Source: Crocinitomicaceae bacterium (lineage in GTDB: Bacteria > Bacteroidota > Bacteroidia > Flavobacteriales_D > Crocinitomicaceae). From it: 64,000 nt of DNA. Positions 17,020-25,684 of this stretch are shown here, one piece after another; the stretch's first letter is position 1, and the number at the start of each line of letters is the position of its first letter. The translations under genes and the position numbers were made by a program. The stretch is from positions 496,001-560,000 of the forward strand of contig JADJGJ010000002.1 of assembly GCA_016708105.1 (NCBI GenBank), read 5' to 3'. Under the pieces are notes generated by a model. That model did not search any database, had not been told where the DNA came from, and was given only the letters and a program-made list of their open reading frames with translations.

Positions 17020-19572
17020 CTATTCAATAATTAAATGACCGGATTGTAATAAAGTTCCATCTGAATGAACAATGGTGTATGTATACGTACCACCCGCAAG
17101 CGTTGATATGTTTATTTCTGAAGTTTTGTTGATGCTGTATATTCCAACTGTTCTTCCGCTTACATCAAATAAGTAAAACTGCACAAGCTGTTCTGAAGGA
17201 TAACTAATGGTAATTTGTTTGTCAGCCGGATTTGGGTAGATATTAAATAGTAATTCATGTTCATCAAATCCAACAGATGATCCAACCGTAACATCTGAAA
17301 TCAAGATGATGCAACCGTTATTATCTGTCACTACTACATTGTAAATTCCGCCAACAAGTCCTGTGATATCTTCAGTTGAAGCAGTGTATCCTGATGGACC
17401 TGTCCAAGCAAAAGAATAAGGCGCAACTCCCCCTGTAACGGTGAGATTAATTGCACCGTCAGCACCAATTAGTTCATCGGTAACTGCAGTTCCGCCACCC
17501 AAGGCAGCTGGTTCATTAATTGTGATGTCAACGGTTTGGTTACACAAATCTCCATCATCAACCGTTACCGAATACGTTCCTGCACAAAGTGAATTAAATG
17601 TGTTTGAAGTTTGCGCACCCGTCCCTATATCATACGTAAAAATTCCTGAACCTCCGGTAGGATTTATTACTACTGATCCATCACAATCACCGTTGCAAGT
17701 TGCGTTCACGGTTGTCTCATTTAATATCATATCGCATGATGGCACATCAAGTCCGGTTAGAGTAAATTGGCATCCGTTATTATCCGTAATTGTTACATTA
17801 TATAAACCGGGAGCCAAGGCGCTTATGTCTTCAGAAGAAGATGTAAATCCTGATGGCCCTGTCCAAGCAAATGAATAGGGTGCGCTTCCGCCTGAAGGAG
17901 TGAGATCAATACTTCCATCATTCCCTGACGGAGATGGAGAGATGACAACAGACCCATCCACAGCTGAAGGATCAGTTACGGTGAAATCAAGAACTTGTGT
18001 ACAAGCTCCGCCATCGGTTACGGTAACAGAATAAGTGCCTTCACACAAACCGGTAAATGTGTTTGAACCTTGTGGTCCACTTCCAATATCGTATTGATAA
18101 ATACCTGTTCCGCCGGTTGCAGTTACGGTGATAATACCATTGCAATCATCTGCGCAATCAGGGTCAGTTGAAATTCCTGATGATGTCATATCACATGTGG
18201 TTGGACAATTGGTAAGTACGTATTGAACACTGTTATTAGCATTCAATCTTCCACCGGTTACAGTTTCAGTAGTTAAATTAGAAACAGGATCAACTCCATT
18301 GAGTAGAGCATCTCTCACAAAATCTGCAGCTGCTTGCGGATCAGACAATGCCAAATCTGCAAGTCCACTACAAGGTACTGAATATAAAAGGGCAATTACC
18401 CCTGCGGTAACAGGTGATGCAAATGAGGTTCCCGATACAGTTGAAATTCCAGTGCTACCGGTGGTAACTACATTTTCTCCCGGAGCTCCTAAATCAATGG
18501 TTGTTTGTCCGTATCCTGAGAACGTGCGGACATCATTGTTGTTAGTTGCTGTTACAGAAATCATGTACGGACTTGAACAAGCAGTTGGCATGTCACCTTG
18601 TGTGTCTATATTGATATTCAGATTTGCTGTTGCGCCACAATTTAATATTCCGGCTTGTCCAAGGGTATTATAGAAATCACACCACAAAGGGTAATCCGTT
18701 GGATCACCATAGTCAATTCCCCATGATGCATTTGTAGCAACAACAAAAGCGCCATCAGTTCCTCCACTTGCATTGTAATCTTGCCGCAAGGTTAAAGGAT
18801 ATGTATAAGCAGCAATCACATTTGCTTCAGTGAGTGAGCCCATATCAACCTGCATTATTTTTACTGTCCAGTTTGCACCGGCAACGTTTGTGTTGTTATT
18901 TCCAACTGCGCCAATCATTCCACTTACTTGTGTGCCGTGTGTACCGGTACCAATGTTGTCTGTGTTGTTTCCTGAATTCCATCCATCATAATCATCAACG
19001 TACCCGTTGCCATCATCATCAATACTGTTGTTAGGGATTTCAGCTGTATTCACCCAATGGTTTGCCACAAGATCAGCATGCGCCCAGTTGGCTCCTGATC
19101 CTTCAATCACGCATACCACAATTTCATCTCCGTTGGATGTGGTGCCACCTGTGGTAACATCCCATGCCAAATCAGAATCAATGTCTTTATCATTGGTATT
19201 TACATGATGCCATTGAGAACCAAAAGAAGGATCGTTTGGCACAGTAACTCTCTCCTGAATATAATGATTGTTTTGTGCAATCAGAATATGTTTGTTGGTG
19301 TACAAAGAAGTCAACATTTGGTCATGACTGATCGCGTTCTCATCAAATGAAAGTAGCCAGATATTGACTGGCTTTGAAATTTCTCTGGAAACACGCAAGC
19401 CGGTATAAACATCGGCAATAAATTGATGTGATTCAATAACCTCGACAATATTTGAGGGATCATCAATTTGAATTAGAACTTCTCCGGGAACATACGTTGC
19501 CTCTTGGAAATTTTCTTGCGCCATACAAGGAAGTAAAGAAAAAAGAAGCGAAGTGAAAATTAGCTTTTTCAT
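17020..19572 (-). CDS. Secreted S8 subtilisin-like peptidase with SprB repeats and T9SS sorting domain
   Basis: 850 residues from the ATG at 19572, chosen because MKKLIFTSLLFSLLPCMAQ is a clean signal peptide. An inhibitor-like propeptide (about 25-110) precedes the S8 domain (about 125-440). His212 (GTHGTQ) and Ser383 (GTSFASP) are present, but the usual catalytic Asp position is Glu157 (VVCVIEGSG). Two SprB-type repeat pairs follow (C..DCDG.I/V...GG.G.Y.YDIG), each with an interleaved PYSFAWTGPSGF segment, and the last 80 residues (LFNIYPNPADKQITI onward) are a type A T9SS sorting domain. It should be an extracellular or surface protease, if the Glu variant is active. Confidence 0.9.
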   Translation of the reverse strand: MKKLIFTSLLFSLLPCMAQENFQEATYVPGEVLIQIDDPSNIVEVIESHQFIADVYTGLRVSREISKPVNIWLLSFDENAISHDQMLTSLYTNKHILIAQNNHYIQERVTVPNDPSFGSQWHHVNTNDKDIDSDLAWDVTTGGTTSNGDEIVVCVIEGSGANWAHADLVANHWVNTAEIPNNSIDDDGNGYVDDYDGWNSGNNTDNIGTGTHGTQVSGMIGAVGNNNTNVAGANWTVKIMQVDMGSLTEANVIAAYTYPLTLRQDYNASGGTDGAFVVATNASWGIDYGDPTDYPLWCDFYNTLGQAGILNCGATANLNINIDTQGDMPTACSSPYMISVTATNNNDVRTFSGYGQTTIDLGAPGENVVTTGSTGISTVSGTSFASPVTAGVIALLYSVPCSGLADLALSDPQAAADFVRDALLNGVDPVSNLTTETVTGGRLNANNSVQYVLTNCPTTCDMTSSGISTDPDCADDCNGIITVTATGGTGIYQYDIGSGPQGSNTFTGLCEGTYSVTVTDGGACTQVLDFTVTDPSAVDGSVVISPSPSGNDGSIDLTPSGGSAPYSFAWTGPSGFTSSSEDISALAPGLYNVTITDNNGCQFTLTGLDVPSCDMILNETTVNATCNGDCDGSVVINPTGGSGIFTYDIGTGAQTSNTFNSLCAGTYSVTVDDGDLCNQTVDITINEPAALGGGTAVTDELIGADGAINLTVTGGVAPYSFAWTGPSGYTASTEDITGLVGGIYNVVVTDNNGCIILISDVTVGSSVGFDEHELLFNIYPNPADKQITISYPSEQLVQFYLFDVSGRTVGIYSINKTSEINISTLAGGTYTYTIVHSDGTLLQSGHLIIE

Positions 19573-19660
19573 TGAATAACAGTTTTTTGAGGTTTTAAAT
19601 CTACAAAAAAAAAACGGATAGCTGATGTTCAACCTAGGCTAAAGAGCTAGTTACCGTGTA

Positions 19661-21535
19661 TTATTTAACAACGAACTTGTGTTCTGAAATATTTCCGGTT
19701 TCTGAAATCAATTTCAAAACATAAATACCTGACACCAGATTAGACACGTCAATAAGATTTTCCAATTTTCCTTCCAAAATGATTCGTCCACTGAGATCAA
19801 CTATTTGATAGTGATTAAAAGAAGATTCGGCAAGAACATATAATTGATTGCTTGTTGGATTTGGAAATATTTTTGTTGAGGTAACGTTGGCCAATTCCTG
19901 ATTTGAAACCCAGGTGTTGTTAGTTGGTAAAATAATTCTGCTTTGATTTGCGTCATCGTGGTGAATGCTTATGGTGGCTGTTACGGGTGTTGCTGTGGTG
20001 TACATTTCAAGTCCATCCTGCAGGTTCACATTCCATCTGATAGAACTATTTCCACCAACATAAATTTTTAAACGATGTCCTGCCAACCAAGTATAATTTG
20101 TAAAAGGCAATTCAACATCTACTTCATAAATTTCACCGGGTATCATGAGTTCTTCATCTGTAACAGAATACCCATTTCTGAAACGCACTCGCTGAATTCC
20201 ATCGGTAATAAGCATGTTGGTTCCATCGGGATATAGATCTACCAATCGAACTACCAAATCACAATCTGCAGAAGTAGAACTGATGAATAATTTAATGGTA
20301 ATTTTTCCGGTAATTGAAAGATCATTCAACAATGAGTCGGTTTGAAAGGTAATGATATCATCTCGTCCGTCAAGATATGTTTGATCATAGGGGCCTTGTT
20401 CCAGATCAGGATGAAGTGTAGCGCCACCAATTGTTGGTGAAGGATCAGTGGGATCAGAAATAAATTCAGTGAAACCATTTCCGTTTTCATTGGTAAGGCG
20501 TGCAGAAGAATTTAAATACAACACTTCATGATTGGTTATTGCAATATCATCATCAGCAGAATAGTGCCATTGGTTTTTGCCTAATTCATAATAGGTAATT
20601 TTTGGATGATCTAACCAGCCGTTCAAAGAATCAAGCATGTAAAATTTTAAAAATCTCCATGCAAGAGAATCATTATCAAATTCAGCATCAGGATACGATA
20701 ATTCTCCTTGTGTACCGCTGCCAACGTAAGCAATGCCTGAGCCTCCATGAACCCATGGTCCAATTAGCAACCATTGCTGATCTTGTACACTTGAGGCTGC
20801 AAGGCTTCGGCTGTCTTTGTAAAATTGCATTACTTCATCAATATTGTGATCATACCAACCTCCAATTTGCAGGGTAGGAATTTCAATATCATCAGGGTAA
20901 TAAGTTTGTGATTCTGCATACTGCCAGGTTGTATTATAATAGACATTGGCCATTACAATAGTTGAGAGACCATAACCTAAGGCGTCCAATTGTTCAAGGC
21001 GTGCTTCTTCAAGTGCGCCGCCATAAAAATACCCCGTATATGCAAATTGCGGACTTGCCACAACAGGAATTGCACACGTATGATTTGGGTGATGCTTAGC
21101 GATTAACTGATACTGAATATTTCCTAAAGCGGATGGTCCCCATGTTGCAATACGATCATTGTGCCATGGCTGATCAACAATCCACTCACAAATATCAAAA
21201 GCATCTTGCCCACGATCTGGGCTGCTCACTGTTGCAGCTGCTGATCCATAAAATCCTCTCCAGTCTACAATTACCCAAATGAACGGTTGATCATCTACAT
21301 TTTGTCCAATGCCCATGGGTAAGCTCCATTCAAATAAATCTTTATTGTATGGTGTCTGCACTAATACCACTTCACATGATGTGCAACCTGAGGGAATGTA
21401 AACATCGGCCTCTAAAAATTTTCCATCACTCATGGGTATCATGATATCATCTTCAGTTGGAGTTAGCTGTGAAAATGAAGTCATGCTAAACAATAAACTT
21501 GCTATCCAAATTCCTGATTTTTTCATCGTGCTCAT
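19661..21535 (-). CDS. Secreted CocE/NonD family hydrolase with T9SS sorting domain
   Basis: 624 residues with a signal peptide (MKKSGIWIASLLFSMTSFSQ). The alpha/beta-hydrolase part has nucleophile Ser135 in GPSALG, acid Asp229 in IGGWYDHN and His263 in GPWVHGG, the triad of the X-Pro dipeptidyl-peptidase/cocaine-esterase group, followed by the jelly-roll C-terminal domain (about 340-530). The last 75 residues (TKIFPNPTSNQLYV onward) are a type A T9SS signal. It probably cleaves esters or amides outside the cell; the substrate is unknown. M1 or M4 could be the start. It has its own promoter at 21553. Confidence 0.9.
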   Translation of the reverse strand: MSTMKKSGIWIASLLFSMTSFSQLTPTEDDIMIPMSDGKFLEADVYIPSGCTSCEVVLVQTPYNKDLFEWSLPMGIGQNVDDQPFIWVIVDWRGFYGSAAATVSSPDRGQDAFDICEWIVDQPWHNDRIATWGPSALGNIQYQLIAKHHPNHTCAIPVVASPQFAYTGYFYGGALEEARLEQLDALGYGLSTIVMANVYYNTTWQYAESQTYYPDDIEIPTLQIGGWYDHNIDEVMQFYKDSRSLAASSVQDQQWLLIGPWVHGGSGIAYVGSGTQGELSYPDAEFDNDSLAWRFLKFYMLDSLNGWLDHPKITYYELGKNQWHYSADDDIAITNHEVLYLNSSARLTNENGNGFTEFISDPTDPSPTIGGATLHPDLEQGPYDQTYLDGRDDIITFQTDSLLNDLSITGKITIKLFISSTSADCDLVVRLVDLYPDGTNMLITDGIQRVRFRNGYSVTDEELMIPGEIYEVDVELPFTNYTWLAGHRLKIYVGGNSSIRWNVNLQDGLEMYTTATPVTATISIHHDDANQSRIILPTNNTWVSNQELANVTSTKIFPNPTSNQLYVLAESSFNHYQIVDLSGRIILEGKLENLIDVSNLVSGIYVLKLISETGNISEHKFVVK

Positions 21536-21552
21536 TCCGGGTTAATATAGTA

Positions 21553-21560
21553 CAAAGGTA
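21553..21560 (-). promoter_or_regulatory. -7 box of CocE-family gene
   Basis: Minus-strand TACCTTTG, an exact TAnnTTTG match, placing the transcript start near 21546 and leaving a leader of about 11 nt. No clear -33 TTTG. Confidence 0.45.
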
Positions 21561-21758
21561 GAAATTATGTCCTTCATTGCCTTTATCTACACGTATCCAT
21601 GCCTCTTTTGGTTTGGTCTCACTTTATTTAAATTGTATCCTGAGAACATATTTTTTTAATTACGACATATCGCTTTTTGATGTAATTTGAATTTCTTCAA
21701 TCCGTTTTTTGTAAAAAAATATTTTCATAAATAACAGAAAATCAAACAACAAACTGAA

Positions 21759-21790
21759 TAGTCTATAAAATCTATCAAAATAATAGACTA
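21759..21790. promoter_or_regulatory. Inverted repeat upstream of sulfite reductase promoter, candidate operator
   Basis: TAGTCTAT (21759-21766) and ATAGACTA (21783-21790) form a perfect 8-bp inverted repeat; a nested TCTAT-N7-ATAGA dyad lies inside. It ends 4 nt before the -33 element, a normal activator or repressor site. Rrf2-type regulators of cysteine metabolism use A/T-rich dyads, but the regulator here is a guess. Confidence 0.5.
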
Positions 21791-21794
21791 AAAG

Positions 21795-21827
21795 TTTGGA
21801 AGTATGAAAAGTATGTATTTATCTTTG
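21795..21827 (+). promoter_or_regulatory. Promoter of the sulfite reductase operon
   Basis: TTTG (21795-21798) and TATCTTTG (21820-21827), 21 nt apart, match the Bacteroidota -33/-7 consensus. Transcription would start near 21834, which gives a leader of about 287 nt before the sulfite reductase ATG. Confidence 0.7.
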
Positions 21828-21993
21828 ACCCGTTCTTAGAAAAAAGATATTTTCAAACTTAACTTTTTAAGACAAGCATAGGCAGATTGAATTAATAAGA
21901 CTGAATTGTAAAGAATGAGTCTGTCGAAAAACAAAAACATGCTGAATAACTCAGCGATAAAAAAAAGAAAAAATGGTCAATAAGAAAAATAAT

Positions 21994-22053
21994 ATGTGTT
22001 GTATGTATTGTATGTGGAATGATACCACACCTGACCACTATTTTTTATATTGA
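21994..22053 (+). CDS. Cys/Met-rich leader peptide
   Basis: A 19-codon ORF, ATG to TGA, reading MCCMYCMWNDTTPDHYFLY. Codons 2, 3 and 6 are TGT (Cys) and codons 4 and 7 are Met, far above chance density for so short an ORF. It lies within the long leader of the sulfite reductase operon, ends 21 nt before an intrinsic terminator hairpin, and overlaps the antiterminator segment at 22031-22037. The inferred role is to sense Cys-tRNA supply by ribosome stalling. No protein-level function is proposed. The start has no Shine-Dalgarno sequence, which is normal in this phylum. Confidence 0.7.
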   Translation: MCCMYCMWNDTTPDHYFLY

Positions 22054-22074
22054 ATAATCACTTACTTAATATAC

Positions 22075-22107
22075 AAAGCCCGGTCAGTTTAACTACCGGG
22101 CTTTTTT
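22075..22107 (+). terminator. Leader terminator before sulfite reductase
   Basis: 10-bp stem AAAGCCCGGT / ACCGGGCTTT, loop CAGTTTAACT, and six T. It lies between the promoter and the ATG at 22121, so it must regulate this operon (the only other neighbour is divergent). Confidence 0.85.
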
Positions 22108-22120
22108 AATTTAAATTTTT

Positions 22121-24178
22121 ATGCAAAGTTTCAGAACAGAATTAGAAAATCCGGTAGTTGAAAAAGATATCATTGAATTAGAAAGAAAAATTTACCAATT
22201 CAAAAATGGCACGCTTCCAGAAGAGTCATTCAGAAGTTTACGTTTAGCGCGCGGAATTTACGGGCAGCGTCAGCAAGGCGTTCAGATGGTGCGTATCAAA
22301 TTTCCGCTGGGTATTGTTTCTTCAGCACAACTGCGCCGAGTTGCTGATATTTCTGATGAGTATTCAAATGGTAATTTACATTTAACCACTCGTCAGGACA
22401 TTCAATTACATCACGTGAGTTTAGACAGAACACCTGAGTTGTGGTCAGATCTGGAAAAAGATAATATCACTATTCGTGAAGCATGTGGAAATACGGTCAG
22501 AAATATTACTGCATCGCCTTTAGCCGGTGCTGATCAAGATGAACCTTTTGATATTACCCCATTTGGTTTTGCACTCTTTGATTTTTTTCTGAGAAATCCA
22601 ATTGGACAAGAATTAGGTAGAAAATTTAAAATCGCTTTATCATCATCTGCAAAAGATACTGCACGTGTTTATCTGCATGATTTGGGATTGATTCCGGTTG
22701 TTAAGAATAGTGAAGTGGGATTCAGAGTTGTTATAGCCGGTGGTTTGGGTGCACAGCCGGCTTTGGCCGAAGTAGTCTCTGAATTTCTACCCGCAAATCA
22801 ACTCCTCAAATTTGGTGAAGCTTTATTGAGAGTATTTGACAAATTTGGTGAACGCAACAAACGTCACAAAGCTCGTTTAAAATATCTTCTCAAAGAAGAA
22901 GGATTAGATTTTGTAAAACAACAAATTGAACATCATTTGCAATTTACGCAAGCACCGGAACTGAATTTGGATGTACAATTTTATAAGGCAGACGTAATAA
23001 ATTCTAAGCCTGTTACTGATGCAACCAGTCATTATTCAAAATGGATCAATACCAATGTTTTTGCACAAAAACAAAAAGATTATTTTGCCGTGTTGATCAA
23101 AATAAGAAATGGTAATCTCTCTTCAATTCAAGCAAAAAAATTGGCCGATACAATGGAGTACTTCAGCAGTGAGCCCGCCAGAATTACTATTGATCAGAAT
23201 ATTTTACTGAGATCAGTTTCAGTTGATTTGCTCCATGAATTATTTACTGAACTCAGCACGTATGGATTTGCTGATTACGGCGCCGGAAAAATTGCTGATA
23301 TCACCTCATGCCCCGGAACAAGCACTTGTAATTTAGGGATCACTTCAACCTACAACGTGGCAAACGTAATTGAAAAATTACTTTACTCAGAATTTAATGA
23401 ATTCATTTTTGAAGAAGAATTGGAAATAAAAATCAGCGGCTGCATGAATTCTTGCGGACAACACGCCGTGGCAGATATTGGTTTTCATGGAAGCAGCTTT
23501 AACGCCAACGGAAATGTGATTCCCGCTTTGCAGTTAGTTTTGGGCGGAGCTAATCTTGGAAATGGTCATGCTGCTTTTGCCGAAAAAATTATTAAAATTC
23601 CAACAAAAAGAGTTGAGCAAGTTGTAAGAATTCTATTGCGTGATTTTAAAAATGAAAAGGAGAACAACGAGAAATTTTACGCCTATTATCACAGAAAAGG
23701 AAAAAATTATTTTTACGAATTATTAAAGTCTGTTGCTGATGTGAAAGCTATAAGTGATGACGAATTGCGCGATTGGGGCAGCGATGAAAAATATAAAACA
23801 GAAATTGGAGTAGGTGAGTGTGCCGGTGTAAAAATTGATCTCACTAAAACATTATTATTTGAGGCAGAAGAAAAATTGGTTGAGGCAGAATATTTTTTCC
23901 TGCAGTCAAAATTTGCTGATGCAGCATACACTATTTATTCATCCTTGATTCAAACGGCAAAAGCCTATTTGTTGACTAAAGGAATAGAAACAAATTCCAA
24001 AGCGCAAATAGAACAAGCGTTTGAGCCCGAGTATGCAAATGTTGCACAAAACATTGCTGCAAAAACATTTGGTGAGTTGATAGAGCAAAGTCATGATGCA
24101 GGTAAATCAGCAAGTGCTTTGACAATTTATTTAGCCTCAGCAAAACAACTTATTGAAAACATTCAAAAACATATTTGA
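22121..24178 (+). CDS. Sulfite/nitrite reductase hemoprotein with C-terminal HEPN-like domain
   Basis: 685 residues. The ferrite-reductase halves are clear: RSLRLARGIYGQRQQGVQM and LHLTTRQDIQLHHV near the N-terminus, and the siroheme-[4Fe-4S] cysteines Cys397, Cys403 (CPGTSTC), Cys441 and Cys445 (CMNSC). It should reduce sulfite to sulfide with six electrons; nitrite is the alternative substrate, but the siroheme genes and Cys-rich leader favour sulfite. After about residue 560 a helical region (FEAEEKLVEAEYFFLQSKF, AYTIYSSLIQTAKAYLL) looks like a HEPN domain, absent from enterobacterial CysI. It lacks a flavoprotein partner in the window, so ferredoxin is a likely donor. First gene of a three-gene operon. 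Confidence 0.9.
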   Translation: MQSFRTELENPVVEKDIIELERKIYQFKNGTLPEESFRSLRLARGIYGQRQQGVQMVRIKFPLGIVSSAQLRRVADISDEYSNGNLHLTTRQDIQLHHVSLDRTPELWSDLEKDNITIREACGNTVRNITASPLAGADQDEPFDITPFGFALFDFFLRNPIGQELGRKFKIALSSSAKDTARVYLHDLGLIPVVKNSEVGFRVVIAGGLGAQPALAEVVSEFLPANQLLKFGEALLRVFDKFGERNKRHKARLKYLLKEEGLDFVKQQIEHHLQFTQAPELNLDVQFYKADVINSKPVTDATSHYSKWINTNVFAQKQKDYFAVLIKIRNGNLSSIQAKKLADTMEYFSSEPARITIDQNILLRSVSVDLLHELFTELSTYGFADYGAGKIADITSCPGTSTCNLGITSTYNVANVIEKLLYSEFNEFIFEEELEIKISGCMNSCGQHAVADIGFHGSSFNANGNVIPALQLVLGGANLGNGHAAFAEKIIKIPTKRVEQVVRILLRDFKNEKENNEKFYAYYHRKGKNYFYELLKSVADVKAISDDELRDWGSDEKYKTEIGVGECAGVKIDLTKTLLFEAEEKLVEAEYFFLQSKFADAAYTIYSSLIQTAKAYLLTKGIETNSKAQIEQAFEPEYANVAQNIAAKTFGELIEQSHDAGKSASALTIYLASAKQLIENIQKHI

Positions 24179-24179
24179 G

Positions 24180-24947
24180 ATGAAAGAAGATATACAACCA
24201 AAATTAGTATTGATTGGCGCCGGTCCAGGAGCGGCGGATCTGTTAACTCTGCGCGCTGTGAACAAACTCAAATCTGCTGTGGTGATTTTGTATGATGCAT
24301 TGGTTGATACGGCGGTGCTTGATTACGCACCAAAATCGGCAATTAAAATATATGTTGGAAAACGCGGTGGTAAACCTTCTTTCAGCCAAGAAAAAATTAA
24401 TCAATTGATTGTTTCTTATGCATTGACGTATGGTGAAGTGATTAGATTAAAAGGGGGTGATCCTTTCATTTTTGGCAGAGGAATGGAAGAAATTATCTTC
24501 GCTCGCAAGCATGGAATTGATACAGAAGTTGTGCCGGGTATTTCAAGCGCAACAGGTTTAACGGCACTTAGTCAGGTTCCGCTCACACACCGCGGAAGTT
24601 CAAATGGTTTTTGGGTATTAACGGCTACAAAAAAGGAAAATCAATTTAATCGTGATTTACTGCTTGCGGCTAAATCTGATTCTACCTTGGTAATTTTAAT
24701 GGGAGTTGAAAAACTGCAAAAAATTGTCAACGCATTTTTATCTGTTGAAAAAGAAAATACCCCTGTGCTGATCATACAAAACGGTTCTTTGGAAAATGAA
24801 AAAATTGTGCTTGCTGATATAAGTTCTATTGTTCATCGGGCGCATGAAGAAAAGGTGGAATCTCCCGCAATTATTGTGATAGGGGAAGTTGTTTCCGCAT
24901 ATCGCGAGTTACAAAATCAACATGCTGCACTTTCATACCTGAATTGA
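24180..24947 (+). CDS. cobA: Uroporphyrinogen-III C-methyltransferase
   Basis: 255 residues from the ATG at 24180, one base after the sulfite reductase stop; an in-frame upstream ATG at 24153 lies inside that gene and is less likely. SUMT signatures are VLIGAGPGAADLLTLRA, YVGKRGGKPSFSQEKIN, VIRLKGGDPFIFGRG and VPGISSATGLTA. It methylates uroporphyrinogen III at C2 and C7 with SAM to make precorrin-2, the first step to siroheme, the cofactor of the enzyme encoded just upstream. Confidence 0.95.
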   Translation: MKEDIQPKLVLIGAGPGAADLLTLRAVNKLKSAVVILYDALVDTAVLDYAPKSAIKIYVGKRGGKPSFSQEKINQLIVSYALTYGEVIRLKGGDPFIFGRGMEEIIFARKHGIDTEVVPGISSATGLTALSQVPLTHRGSSNGFWVLTATKKENQFNRDLLLAAKSDSTLVILMGVEKLQKIVNAFLSVEKENTPVLIIQNGSLENEKIVLADISSIVHRAHEEKVESPAIIVIGEVVSAYRELQNQHAALSYLN

Positions 24948-24948
24948 T

Positions 24949-25518
24949 ATGAATGAATTATTTCCCATTTTCTTGAAGGCAAATCAACTGCGTTTTTTAG
25001 TGATAGGCGGTGGAAAAGTGGCACTTGAAAAATTGCAGTTCATCCACAAATCATCACCGCACGCCGGAATTGATTTAGTGGCTCCAACTATTTTACAAGA
25101 TGTTTTTTCTTTGTTGAAATTATTTCCGGATTCAAAATGCTATCAGAGAACTTTTGATATTGAAGATTTAATTGGAAAACAGCTTGTCATTGCAGCCACC
25201 GGAAATAAAGCGCTTAACCTCTATCTGAGAGATCTTGCAAACAAGTATAAATTTTTACTCAACGTGGCAGATCAACCTGACTTATGTGATTTTTATTTGG
25301 GCGGAATTGTAACTAAAGGAGATCTAAAAATTGGCATTTCAACCAACGGAAAATCTCCCATACTTGCAAAACGATTGCGCGAGACATTTGAAACTATTCT
25401 ACCACCAAGCATTGAAGAAACTATTGAATCAACCCACGCGTTGAGAAAAAAACTCCATGGCAGTTTTGATGATAAACTCAAAGTGTTGAATGAGCTAAGT
25501 AAGGGGTTGGTGGGGTGA
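24949..25518 (+). CDS. Precorrin-2 dehydrogenase / sirohydrochlorin ferrochelatase
   Basis: 189 residues, 1 nt after cobA. The N-terminal Rossmann motif is FLVIGGGKVALEK and the central region has VIAATGNKALN, NVADQPDLCDFYLGGIV and GISTNGKSPILAKRLRE, as in the N-terminal half of CysG and in Met8p. It oxidises precorrin-2 with NAD+ and inserts iron to give siroheme. Together the three genes provide sulfite reductase and its cofactor. Whether this short protein does both steps is inferred from the family. Confidence 0.92.
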   Translation: MNELFPIFLKANQLRFLVIGGGKVALEKLQFIHKSSPHAGIDLVAPTILQDVFSLLKLFPDSKCYQRTFDIEDLIGKQLVIAATGNKALNLYLRDLANKYKFLLNVADQPDLCDFYLGGIVTKGDLKIGISTNGKSPILAKRLRETFETILPPSIEETIESTHALRKKLHGSFDDKLKVLNELSKGLVG

Positions 25519-25684
25519 ATTGCAAATTATGACCTGTTGAGGATTCAGATTTTTTATTTTCAGAAATTTGAAGCGAGAATCTAACTCTGCAATATGATCG
25601 CTCACAAAAAAATATTTTTTTACGCAAGACTTTTTGGCCTAAAACGCAAACGAATCAACAATCAAATTGAAATTGCAAAATTTA

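Larger units (their letters stand above)
21974..22107 (+). promoter_or_regulatory. Attenuator of the sulfite reductase operon
   Basis: Four segments can pair in exclusive ways. Segment 1 TGGTCA (21974-21979) pairs with segment 2 TGACCA (22032-22037). Segment 2 CTGACC (22031-22036) pairs with GGTCAG of segment 3 (22082-22087). Segment 3 (22075-22084) pairs with segment 4 (22095-22104) as terminator. A hairpin TGTGG/CCACA (22013-22017 with 22025-22029) is also possible. The leader-peptide Cys codons lie just upstream of segment 2. Stalling there would leave segment 2 free to pair with 3 and allow read-through; normal translation or no translation favours the terminator. The pairings were drawn by eye. 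Confidence 0.65.

Noticed and set aside
21834..22107. SAM riboswitch in the sulfite reductase leader
   Set aside because: No SAM-I or SAM-II core sequence could be found, while the Cys-codon ORF and terminator explain the leader.
23798..24178. HEPN domain of the sulfite reductase as a toxin of a HEPN/MNT pair
   Set aside because: It is fused to the enzyme, no nucleotidyltransferase partner is present and no RX4-6H motif was seen.
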